Assembly (NCBI GenBank): GCA_031178805.1
Contig: JAPSIJ010000055.1
Coordinates: forward strand, 1-10,661
DNA: 10,661 nt
DNA from: Cellulomonas sp.
GTDB lineage: Bacteria; Actinomycetota; Actinomycetes; Actinomycetales; Cellulomonadaceae
Reading direction: 5' to 3'
The notes under the pieces are model-generated. The model was not told the origin of the DNA. It saw only the letters and a list, made by a program, of their open reading frames with translations, and did not search any database. Both the position numbers and the translations under genes were made by a program. Positions 4,887 through 10,661 of this stretch are shown here, piece after piece; the first letter of the stretch is position 1, and each line of letters opens with the position of its first letter.

Positions 4887-7879
4887 CGTGAGGCCTGCGC
4901 GACCGTGGTGTCGACCGGCAGCAGCGAGGTGCAGGCGTGCACCTGGGCGCTCTCGCCGATGCCGATCTCGTCGATCCTGCCGATCACGCCGTGGTCGCCG
5001 AGCCGGGTGTCGGTGTCCGTGACCACGGCGTCGCGCAAGACGGTCGCCCAGTCGTCGGCCGACGTGTTGTGCACGGTGTAGACGAAGCAGACGGCCTGGC
5101 GGTCGACGAGGCGGGCGTCGTTCAGCGCCTCGGTACCCGTGGCCACGACGCTCTGCGGGGTGGAGGTGTCGGCCACGTCCACGAACGCCTGCTTGACGAT
5201 CTGGATGGTCGGGTCCGTGGAGAACAGCAGCGGCACGGCCGGCGGGACGACGAGCCCGTCGTACCGGGGGTCCTCGGAGGAGACGGCGTGCGCGATGGCC
5301 GACGCGGTGCCGGCGGTGACGTGCCCCTCGGCCGCGGTCACCAGCACGGGCTCGCTGACGGTGCTCCCCGCGGGGATCACCGGCGACAGCGTGCTGGCCA
5401 CGACCCCGTACTCGCTGCCGACCGCGTCCACCGTGGACGTGAACCGGAGGTCCGCCGTGGGCTCGGGCGCGCCGGGGCGCAGGCCCAGGGTGTAGTCCTT
5501 GCCCTCCGGCTCGCCGAGCACCAGGTGGAAGCTCGGCGGGGTCACCCGCAGCGGGTTGACGAAGGTGATCTGGTTGTCGCGTCCGCCCGACGGCGCGGGG
5601 TTCGTGATGCCCGCCGGCGTGGCCACTGCCTCCGGGGGGACCGTGGCGGTCACCACGGCCGAGTCGTCGACCTGGACGTGCGCCGCGAACCGGGTGCCGC
5701 CGGACCCCTCGACCTCCTCCACGGCGACGACCTGGGGGTTGATCCGCGCGGCGTCGGTCGTGTCGGCCGTCGGCTCCGCGGTCAGCTGGAGGTCGTCCGC
5801 GGTCAGCGTGTCGGGGTCGAGCGCCATGGACGAGGTGATCGTGAAGTGCAGGTCGCGGACGAGGGTCGGGTCGTTCTGGCCCTCGGCCTGCTCGACCGTC
5901 AGGGCCGGTGAGCAGGTCCCCGTCAGGGGCGCGACCCGGCTGAACTGCGAGGACTCCAGCTCGCCGTCCGCGCTGCCGCCGACGGCGGCCGAGTGCGTCT
6001 GCACCCGGAAGAACCCGTTGACGGCGCCCGTCTCCACGTCGACCGGCACGTTGCCGGCACTCTGGTCCTCGACCCACTTCAGGCGCTCGTCGCCGGGCAG
6101 GGGGAGGTCCACGCGGATGGTCTGGTTGGTCAGCGTGGCGTACTCGTACGTCCCGAGGTAGACCTCGGCGGTGCGGTCCTTGGTCCAGTACAGGTCCACC
6201 AGCACCGGGGCCCGCGGGATCTGGTTGCCCGTACCCGTCCGGGCCGCGACCTGGACCTCGGCGACGCAGGCCTGGGTGTCCGAGGGAACCACGGCCGCCG
6301 AGGTGGGGTACCAGGAGGTGATCTTCCGGTTGGACGAGTTGCTCGAGTTCACGAACATGCCCGCCCCGGTGGTGGTCTCCTCCGCCGACGCGAGGTTGGT
6401 GCCCCGGGCCTGGCTGCCGGTGTTCGGGCCGAAGGTGTTCCGCGCGACGGTGACCCGCCCCGCCTGGTACAGCCGGATGGTCTGCTGACCGGCGTACCCG
6501 TCGAAGTAGTTGTCGGTGATCGCGAGGTTGCGCTTGGTGGTGTTGTTCGCGCCGCTCGTGTTGCCCTGCAGGTAGATCGCGTACGGGTTCAGGCCGGCGA
6601 CGTTCCCGGCGGGGGTGCCCGGCTCCGCGCGATGGAACTCGTTCCGGGCGATGACGTTGTTCCCGTGCATCGCGGTGTACGGGAGGATGACGAACGCGCC
6701 GTACTTCTTGGGGTCGGCGCTGCTCGCGTTGTGCCGGCGGTTGTTGAGGAACCGGTTGTCGACGATCGACAGGTCCCGGAGCGTCACGGAGTTCGAGGTG
6801 ATGTTCGTGTTGTTGTTCGCCGTCTCGCCCTCGCCGAACGCGAAGGCGAAGAGGTTCTTGACGCCCGGCATGTTCTGCACGGTGGAGTTCTTGAAGGTGA
6901 AGCCGGTGACCTGGATGCTGTTGTTGGTCGAGTTGCGGGCCCGGAAGTCGACCAGCGAGGTCGCGCACCCGGTGCCGTCGGTGGCCGTGCAGGCGCCGCC
7001 CGCAGCCGGGTAGTCGAAGAGCACGTTGTCGACCGTGTAGTTGGTGAACGTGGTGTTGGCCGCGGAGTCGAACCACAGCAGGCCGGACTGCGAGCTGTTC
7101 GTCGAGTTGCCGGTGCCCCAGTGGCGGAAGCCGCTCACGGTGTAGTCGCGCAGCGTGATGTTCTGCGAGCCGCTGCGGAACACCAGGAACCGGTCAGGGG
7201 CGTTCGACGCGCGGGTGCGGGTCTCGCCGCCCTGGATCACCACGTTGTTCGCGCTAGGGCCCATGACGAACGACGACCCGGAGCCGAAGATCTGCGACAC
7301 GTTCTGGAACGTCACGTCCGCGGACTCGACGAAGAACGCCGCGCCCTGGGAGGTGTCGTAGGTGCCGTCGTTGATCGACAGCCTGTTGTCCAGGTCGATC
7401 GTGACCGGCGCGGTCACGTGGTAGAACGCCCCGCCGACGTCCAAGGTCGACACCCGGCCGGCGGCGGTGCCGGGGGCGGTGGCGTACATCCAGTTCGGCC
7501 GGTTCGACGCCGCGGCGGTGTTCGTGCCGTCCGGCACGATGTTCCCCTCGAGCCCGTCGGCGACCGTGATGAGCACCTCGCCCGGCCCGCGGTTCAACGC
7601 GTTGGACTCCTCGAGCGCGGCCCGGAGCGTGCAGGCGCCCTCCGCCGTCGCGCACACCCCGTCGCCGGGGCTGGCGTCAGCGCCGCCGAACTCGGTGGAG
7701 TCGACCACGAGCGTGTGCGTGGCGGCGGTGGCGGGCGGGGCCGTGACGACGGAGATGCCGACCACGGTGGCGAGGCCGGCGACCACGGCGAGCGGGCGCG
7801 CCCAGCGCGGGGAGCGCAGGATCGCGGCGGCGTACCGGGCGGGGGCCGGGGACGCCGCACGGGCGTGACGCGGGTTCAC
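4883..7879 (-). CDS. Large secreted right-handed parallel beta-helix protein
   Basis: A 998-residue protein starting at GTG, with GGAGG nine bases upstream. Residues 1-53 form a conventional Sec signal: basic region, hydrophobic core at about 29-46, then PPATAA before the likely cleavage site. Residues 54-95 (VVDS...GDGVC...ACTLRAALEESN) are a variant of the CSLREA domain found at the start of secreted beta-helix proteins. Residues about 120-480 show short repeating strands with Asn-rich turns (NNVVIQGG, QNITLRDYTV, ANTTFTNYTV, NLAITDNYF, RVTVARNTFG), typical of a pectate-lyase-like parallel beta-helix. The rest looks like several beta-sandwich domains, and the last 110 or so residues (IQIVKQAFVDVADTS... 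YTVHNTS) resemble DUF11-like surface repeats. There is no sorting signal or C-terminal anchor. First gene of the locus. Could be an adhesin, stalk or glycan-active protein; I see no basis for naming a catalytic activity. Confidence 0.85.
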   Translation of the reverse strand: MNPRHARAASPAPARYAAAILRSPRWARPLAVVAGLATVVGISVVTAPPATAATHTLVVDSTEFGGADASPGDGVCATAEGACTLRAALEESNALNRGPGEVLITVADGLEGNIVPDGTNTAAASNRPNWMYATAPGTAAGRVSTLDVGGAFYHVTAPVTIDLDNRLSINDGTYDTSQGAAFFVESADVTFQNVSQIFGSGSSFVMGPSANNVVIQGGETRTRASNAPDRFLVFRSGSQNITLRDYTVSGFRHWGTGNSTNSSQSGLLWFDSAANTTFTNYTVDNVLFDYPAAGGACTATDGTGCATSLVDFRARNSTNNSIQVTGFTFKNSTVQNMPGVKNLFAFAFGEGETANNNTNITSNSVTLRDLSIVDNRFLNNRRHNASSADPKKYGAFVILPYTAMHGNNVIARNEFHRAEPGTPAGNVAGLNPYAIYLQGNTSGANNTTKRNLAITDNYFDGYAGQQTIRLYQAGRVTVARNTFGPNTGSQARGTNLASAEETTTGAGMFVNSSNSSNRKITSWYPTSAAVVPSDTQACVAEVQVAARTGTGNQIPRAPVLVDLYWTKDRTAEVYLGTYEYATLTNQTIRVDLPLPGDERLKWVEDQSAGNVPVDVETGAVNGFFRVQTHSAAVGGSADGELESSQFSRVAPLTGTCSPALTVEQAEGQNDPTLVRDLHFTITSSMALDPDTLTADDLQLTAEPTADTTDAARINPQVVAVEEVEGSGGTRFAAHVQVDDSAVVTATVPPEAVATPAGITNPAPSGGRDNQITFVNPLRVTPPSFHLVLGEPEGKDYTLGLRPGAPEPTADLRFTSTVDAVGSEYGVVASTLSPVIPAGSTVSEPVLVTAAEGHVTAGTASAIAHAVSSEDPRYDGLVVPPAVPLLFSTDPTIQIVKQAFVDVADTSTPQSVVATGTEALNDARLVDRQAVCFVYTVHNTSADDWATVLRDAVVTDTDTRLGDHGVIGRIDEIGIGESAQVHACTSLLPVDTTVAQASR

Positions 7880-7882
7880 TGG

Positions 7883-7893
7883 GGAGGACCTCC
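7883..7893 (-). promoter_or_regulatory. Self-complementary ribosome binding site of the beta-helix gene
   Basis: Read on the minus strand, a full GGAGG lies nine bases before the GTG start and is followed directly by T and CCTCC, so the site is an 11-base palindrome with its own anti-complement. It supports the GTG as the start. The CCTCC could compete with 16S rRNA for the GGAGG through intermolecular or extended pairing, though a 1-nt loop rules out a simple local hairpin. Confidence 0.6.
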
Positions 7894-7900
7894 GGGATCA

Positions 7901-7920
7901 CGACCGGGGGTCCCCGGTCG
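7901..7920 (-). promoter_or_regulatory. Leader hairpin just upstream of the ribosome binding site
   Basis: CGACCGG (7901-7907) pairs with CCGGTCG (7914-7920) around a 6-nt loop, with two further possible G-C pairs inside it. It sits 7 bases upstream of the GGAGG of the beta-helix gene and, if transcribed, could affect ribosome access. Confidence 0.45.
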
Positions 7921-7943
7921 TTCGAACGTGTGCACAACGTTCG
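7919..7943. promoter_or_regulatory. Compound inverted repeat, possible operator
   Basis: CGTTCGAACG (7919-7928) is a 10-bp palindrome, and CGAACGT (7923-7929) is inverted as ACGTTCG (7937-7943) around a 7-nt spacer containing most of TGTGCACA. CGTTCG also occurs as a direct repeat at 7919 and 7938, 19 bases apart (about two helical turns). The block lies 40-64 bases upstream of the first gene of the surface locus, a plausible place for a repressor or activator site. No regulator is identified. Confidence 0.4.
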
Positions 7944-7963
7944 CCCGGGACCGCACTACTCAC

Positions 7964-8030
7964 GCGTGGCTGGCACGCCACTGAGGTGCTGCTGAGTGGC
8001 GACCCGGCGCAAACCTGCGCGCAGATCGCC
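7964..8030 (-). promoter_or_regulatory. Chain of mutually exclusive potential RNA helices in the operon leader
   Basis: Three inverted repeats share arms. Helix A pairs 7998-8002 with 8026-8030 and encloses a small hairpin (8007-8011 with 8016-8020). Helix B pairs 7976-7982 with 7995-8001. Helix C pairs 7964-7968 with 7974-7978. A and B cannot coexist, nor can B and C. In a minus-strand transcript A would form first. The arrangement resembles an attenuator or switch, but it matches no riboswitch class I know, and GC-rich DNA yields such pairings easily. The transcription start is unknown. Confidence 0.3.
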
Positions 8031-8036
8031 CGTTCT

Positions 8037-8090
8037 TAGGTGGTCCACCCGTACGCAGGACCGAAGGCCTACTCCCGGTACGTAGGTGGT
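8037..8090. repeat. Pair of direct repeats (TAGGTGGT) upstream of the surface operon
   Basis: TAGGTGGT occurs at 8037-8044 and 8083-8090, 46 bases apart. On the minus strand both continue into a partly conserved context (ACCACCTA, one variable base, G, one variable base, AC). They lie 158-211 bases upstream of the beta-helix start and just downstream of the araA terminator, so they could be activator or response-regulator sites. I did not find a convincing -10/-35 promoter beside them. Confidence 0.3.
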
Positions 8091-8112
8091 ACTCGACCGC
8101 GCCGGAACACGA

Positions 8113-8148
8113 CGACGGCCCGCCCCGATCGCTCGGGGCGGGCCGTCG
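8113..8148 (-). terminator. Terminator of the arabinose operon
   Basis: A perfect 16-bp GC-rich inverted repeat (8113-8128 with 8133-8148) with a 4-nt loop, 19 bases beyond the araA stop. On the minus strand the bases that follow read TCGTGTT, a weak T-rich run. It separates ara transcription from the surface-protein locus on the same strand. Confidence 0.8.
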
Positions 8149-8167
8149 GACGGCGTGGCGCTGCGGG

Positions 8168-9676
8168 TCAGAGGCCCTGCGCGAGCCGGTAGTACACCTG
8201 GTTCCAGCGGACCTGGTCGCGGAACCCGCGACGGGTGGTGTCCTCGTCGATCACGAGGAGCTCCGTGCCGGCGATGTCGGCGTAGATCTCGAACGCCTCG
8301 ACGCCCGCCGCGGTCGACATGACCGTGTGGTGCGCGCCGCCCGCCGTCAGCCAGGCCTCCGCCGACGTGGCGAAGTCGGGCCGGGGTTCCCAGACCGCCC
8401 GGGCGACCGGGAGGTTCGGCAGCTCCTGCGTCGGCGGGACGATGTCCACGACGTTGGCCGTCATGCGGAACCGGTCGCGCATGTCGGCGAGCGACACGAC
8501 GACGCCCACGCCGGGGTCGGCGTCGAACACCATGCGGACCGGGTCCTCCTTGCCGCCGATGCCGAGCGGGTGGATCTCCACGCGCGGGGTCGACGTCGTG
8601 AGGGTCGGGCAGACCTCGAGCATGTGCGCCCCGAGGATCTTCTCCGCGCCCGGGGTGAGGTCGTAGGTGTAGTCCTCCATCAGCGACGCGCCGCCGGGCA
8701 GGCCCTCGCCCATGACCTTCGCCGCGCGCACGAGCACGGCGGTCTTCCAGTCGCCCTCGGCGCCGAAGCCGTAGCCCTTGGCCATCAGGCGCTGGACGGC
8801 GAGGCCGGGCAGCTGGCGCAGGTCGCCGAGGTCCTCGAAGTTCGTCGTGAACGCCTTGGCGCCCACCGAGGTCAGGAAGGTCTCGAGCGCGATCTCCTGG
8901 CGGGCGGCGTACCGCAGCGACTCGTGCCGCTCGCCGCCGCGGCGGAGCTCGGGCGCCACGTCGTAGAGGTCCTCGTACTCGGCGACCAGCGTGTCCACGT
9001 CCGCGTCCGCCACGGCGTCCACCGCGGCGACGAGCTCGTTGACGCCCCAGGTGTTGACCGAGACGCCGAACCGCAGCTCGGCCTCGGTCTTGTCGCCCTC
9101 GGTGACGGCGACGTTGCGCATGTTGTCGCCGAACCGGACGAGCGTCAGCTCGTGGGTGGCGGCCCAGCCCGCGGCGGCGCGCGCCCAGGTGCCGACGCGC
9201 GTCGACACGGCCGGGTTCGACGCGTGGCCGACGACGGTCGTGCGGGCGACGCCGAGGCGGGAGGCGATGTACGCGTACTCGCGGTCGCCGTGCGCGGCCT
9301 GGTTGAGGTTCATGAAGTCCATGTCGATGCTGTCCCACGGCAGCTCGACGTTGGCCTGCGTGTGCAGGTGCAGCAGCGGCTTGCGCAGCTGGTCCAGGCC
9401 GGCGATCCACATCTTGGCCGGGCTGAACGTGTGCATCCAGGTGATGACGCCCAGGACGCGGTCGTCGGAGTTCGCGTCGAGCATCGCCCGGCGGATCGAC
9501 GCGGAGTCCTTGAGCACCGGCTTCCACACGATGCGGACCGGCACGTCGGCCGCCTCGTCGAGGGTGCGGGCGACCTCCTGGGACTGCTCGGCGACCTGGC
9601 GCAGGGTCTCCTCGCCGTACAGGTCCTGGCTGCCGGTGAAGAACCAGACCTCGCGGTCGGCGTAGGGCTTGCTCAT
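8168..9676 (-). CDS. araA: L-arabinose isomerase
   Basis: A 502-residue cytoplasmic enzyme that converts L-arabinose to L-ribulose, the first step of the bacterial arabinose pathway. The length matches the Escherichia coli enzyme (500). The N-terminus EVWFFTGSQDLYGEETL is a family hallmark, and the metal and catalytic residues are all present: Glu307 in GAEGDWKT, Glu334 in LMEDYTY, His351 in GAHMLEVCP and His450 in GAHHTVMS. HTFSPAKMWIAG (82-93) is also typical. The ATG overlaps the araD stop by four bases (ATGA), so translation is probably coupled to araD. It is the last gene of the visible ara operon and ends at a strong terminator. Nothing suggests loss of function. Confidence 0.98.
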   Translation of the reverse strand: MSKPYADREVWFFTGSQDLYGEETLRQVAEQSQEVARTLDEAADVPVRIVWKPVLKDSASIRRAMLDANSDDRVLGVITWMHTFSPAKMWIAGLDQLRKPLLHLHTQANVELPWDSIDMDFMNLNQAAHGDREYAYIASRLGVARTTVVGHASNPAVSTRVGTWARAAAGWAATHELTLVRFGDNMRNVAVTEGDKTEAELRFGVSVNTWGVNELVAAVDAVADADVDTLVAEYEDLYDVAPELRRGGERHESLRYAARQEIALETFLTSVGAKAFTTNFEDLGDLRQLPGLAVQRLMAKGYGFGAEGDWKTAVLVRAAKVMGEGLPGGASLMEDYTYDLTPGAEKILGAHMLEVCPTLTTSTPRVEIHPLGIGGKEDPVRMVFDADPGVGVVVSLADMRDRFRMTANVVDIVPPTQELPNLPVARAVWEPRPDFATSAEAWLTAGGAHHTVMSTAAGVEAFEIYADIAGTELLVIDEDTTRRGFRDQVRWNQVYYRLAQGL

Positions 9677-10425
9677 GCGTCCTGCTCCTTCGTGTTGGCG
9701 GCAGCCTCGGTGCTGCCCTGGCCGTAGACGTTCTGGTACCGGGCGTACAGCGAGTCGACCTGGTCCTGCGGGATGCGGGTGGGCTCGCCGAGCTGGCGGG
9801 AGATGTGCACGGTGCGCGCGACCTCCTCGACCATGACGGCCGCCTTGACCGCGGCCTTCGCGTCCTTGCCGATCGTGAACGGGCCGTGGTTGCGCATCAG
9901 CACCGCCGGGCTGCGCGAGCCGCGCAGCGTCTCGACGATGCCGCGGCCGATCGAGTCGTCGCCGATCAGCGCGAACGGGCCGACCGGGATGTCGCCGCCG
10001 AACTCGTCGGCCATCATCGTCAGCACGCACGGCACCGGCTCGGCCCGCGCGGCCCAGGCCGTGGCGTAGGTCGAGTGCGTGTGCACGACGCCGCCGATCT
10101 CGGGCATGTGCGTGTACACGTAGGCGTGCGCCGCGGTGTCCGAGGACGGGCTGCGGGTGCCGTCGACCAGGGTGCCGTCGAGGTCGCAGACGACCATCGA
10201 CTCGGGGGTGAGCTCGTCGTACGTCACGCCGGACGGCTTGATGACGAGCAGGTCGTCGGTCGACGGGCCGTCCGGGTGCACCTGGACGCGCTGCGACACG
10301 TTGCCTGCCGTCCAGACGATCAGCTCCCAGCGCGGCAGCTCGGCGTGCAGCGTGGCGACCACCTCACGGGTGCGCGCCACCGCCTCCTGCACCTCGGCCG
10401 GGTAGTCGGCGAGGGTCCGGGTCAT
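9673..10425 (-). CDS. araD: L-ribulose-5-phosphate 4-epimerase
   Basis: A 250-residue class II aldolase-fold enzyme that converts L-ribulose-5-phosphate to D-xylulose-5-phosphate, feeding the pentose phosphate pathway. Visible motifs: TAGNVSQR (39-46), the KPSGV phosphate loop (63-67), SSD (94-96), the zinc-binding HTH at 115-117 in VVHTHSTYATAWA, and the third zinc ligand His180 in MRNHGPFTIGKDA. The start is supported by a GAGGAG seven bases upstream of the ATG; a longer upstream reading frame overlaps araB and has no family similarity. It lies 26 bases after araB and overlaps araA. Related class II aldolases include fuculose- and rhamnulose-phosphate aldolases, but the motifs and the araA/araB context settle the call. 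Confidence 0.97.
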   Translation of the reverse strand: MTRTLADYPAEVQEAVARTREVVATLHAELPRWELIVWTAGNVSQRVQVHPDGPSTDDLLVIKPSGVTYDELTPESMVVCDLDGTLVDGTRSPSSDTAAHAYVYTHMPEIGGVVHTHSTYATAWAARAEPVPCVLTMMADEFGGDIPVGPFALIGDDSIGRGIVETLRGSRSPAVLMRNHGPFTIGKDAKAAVKAAVMVEEVARTVHISRQLGEPTRIPQDQVDSLYARYQNVYGQGSTEAAANTKEQDA

Positions 10426-10451
10426 GGGGTTCTCCTCTTCAGGGTGGGTGG

Positions 10452-10661
10452 TCAGAGGGCCTCGGTCGCCGCGCGCTCGACGGCGATGCCGGCGCGGTAG
10501 CGGTCCAGGAACTGCTCGTAGCCGGCGACGTCGCCCGCGTCCGGGGCGACCGTGTCGACCTGCGCGCCGGCGAACACGCGCTCGGCCAGGTAGGTCGGCA
10601 GGTCCTGCTCGGCGGCCGCGTCGAGGTAGGCGGCGAGCACCGCGATGCCCCACGCGCCGCC
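10452..10661 (-). CDS. araB: Ribulokinase, C-terminal end only
   Basis: Seventy codons, open to the right edge of the window. The sequence begins GGAWGIAVLAAYLDAA and continues to LPTYLAERVFAG, YEQFLDRYRAGIAVERAA and the stop, matching the C-terminus of FGGY-family ribulokinases, where a conserved glycine-alanine stretch near the nucleotide site is followed by a long helix. The enzyme phosphorylates L-ribulose to L-ribulose-5-phosphate. Being first of the visible ara genes and directly upstream of araD gives the order araB-araD-araA. The kinase N-terminus and operon promoter are outside the window. Confidence 0.88.
   Translation of the reverse strand, partial: GGAWGIAVLAAYLDAAAEQDLPTYLAERVFAGAQVDTVAPDAGDVAGYEQFLDRYRAGIAVERAATEAL

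Noticed and set aside
7923..7943. Possible LexA SOS box (GAAC...GTTC)
   Set aside because: The actinobacterial box has a 4-base spacer between GAAC and GTTC; here it is 11 bases.
5993..7984. Long plus-strand open frame of 663 codons
   Set aside because: Antisense to the beta-helix gene and without motifs; the minus-strand protein has a signal peptide and clear repeats.
7964..8030. Possible cyclic-di-GMP riboswitch, prompted by GCAAACC on the plus strand
   Set aside because: The motif is on the strand away from the surface operon, and the other conserved elements of that class (the GAAA tetraloop and its receptor region) are missing.
7880..8112. Standard -10/-35 promoter for the surface operon
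   Set aside because: Candidates on the minus strand (TACGGG, TAAGAA, TAGTGC) lack the final T or a spaced -35, so none is supported.
8327..9727. Plus-strand open frame of 466 codons
   Set aside because: Antisense to araA, whose catalytic residues are all identifiable.
1..10661. CRISPR array, tRNA, rRNA or insertion sequence
   Set aside because: No regularly spaced repeats, no recognisable tRNA or rRNA segments, and no transposase or terminal inverted repeats were seen on either strand.

Overview
The window is very GC-rich DNA with dense, strongly GC3-biased coding, ATGA start/stop overlaps and actinobacterial protein families (alternate-signal-peptide exported proteins, an LAxTG-like sorting motif, an araB-araD-araA gene order). 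It most likely comes from an actinomycete of the Micrococcales, possibly Cellulomonas-like. That placement is inferred from composition and gene content only.

Layout, left to right. (1) Positions 1-312, plus strand: the C-terminal part of an MnhE/MrpE-type subunit of a cation/proton antiporter, cut by the window edge and followed by a strong bidirectional hairpin terminator. (2) Positions 394-7879, minus strand: a six-gene surface-protein locus. In transcription order it encodes a 998-residue secreted parallel beta-helix protein with an ordinary Sec signal; three smaller exported proteins whose N-termini share an ALW motif typical of SipW/TasA-like alternate signal peptides; a SipW-type signal peptidase I with a Ser/His catalytic pair and a heptad-repeat tail; and a membrane-anchored beta-sandwich protein with an LAVTG-plus-transmembrane segment and a cytoplasmic CxxC...CxxC tail. 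Junctions are ATGA overlaps except for a 93-bp gap before the third small protein and a 121-bp gap, holding two tandem hairpins, before the peptidase. (3) Positions 7880-8112: a structured, non-coding upstream region with inverted and direct repeats and a chain of mutually exclusive potential hairpins. (4) Positions 8113-10661, minus strand: the end of an L-arabinose catabolic operon: araB (C-terminus only), araD and araA, closed by a terminator.

How the genes may work together. By analogy with Bacillus TasA/SipW, the dedicated peptidase would process the three ALW-type preproteins, which would then assemble outside the cell as a fibre, coat or matrix. The last gene looks like a membrane or wall anchor for them, and the large beta-helix protein would be the adhesive or glycan-contacting partner. 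This is inference from co-location and motifs; no assembly has been shown. The arabinose genes convert L-arabinose through L-ribulose and L-ribulose-5-phosphate to D-xylulose-5-phosphate. A terminator separates them from the surface locus and they are probably functionally unrelated.
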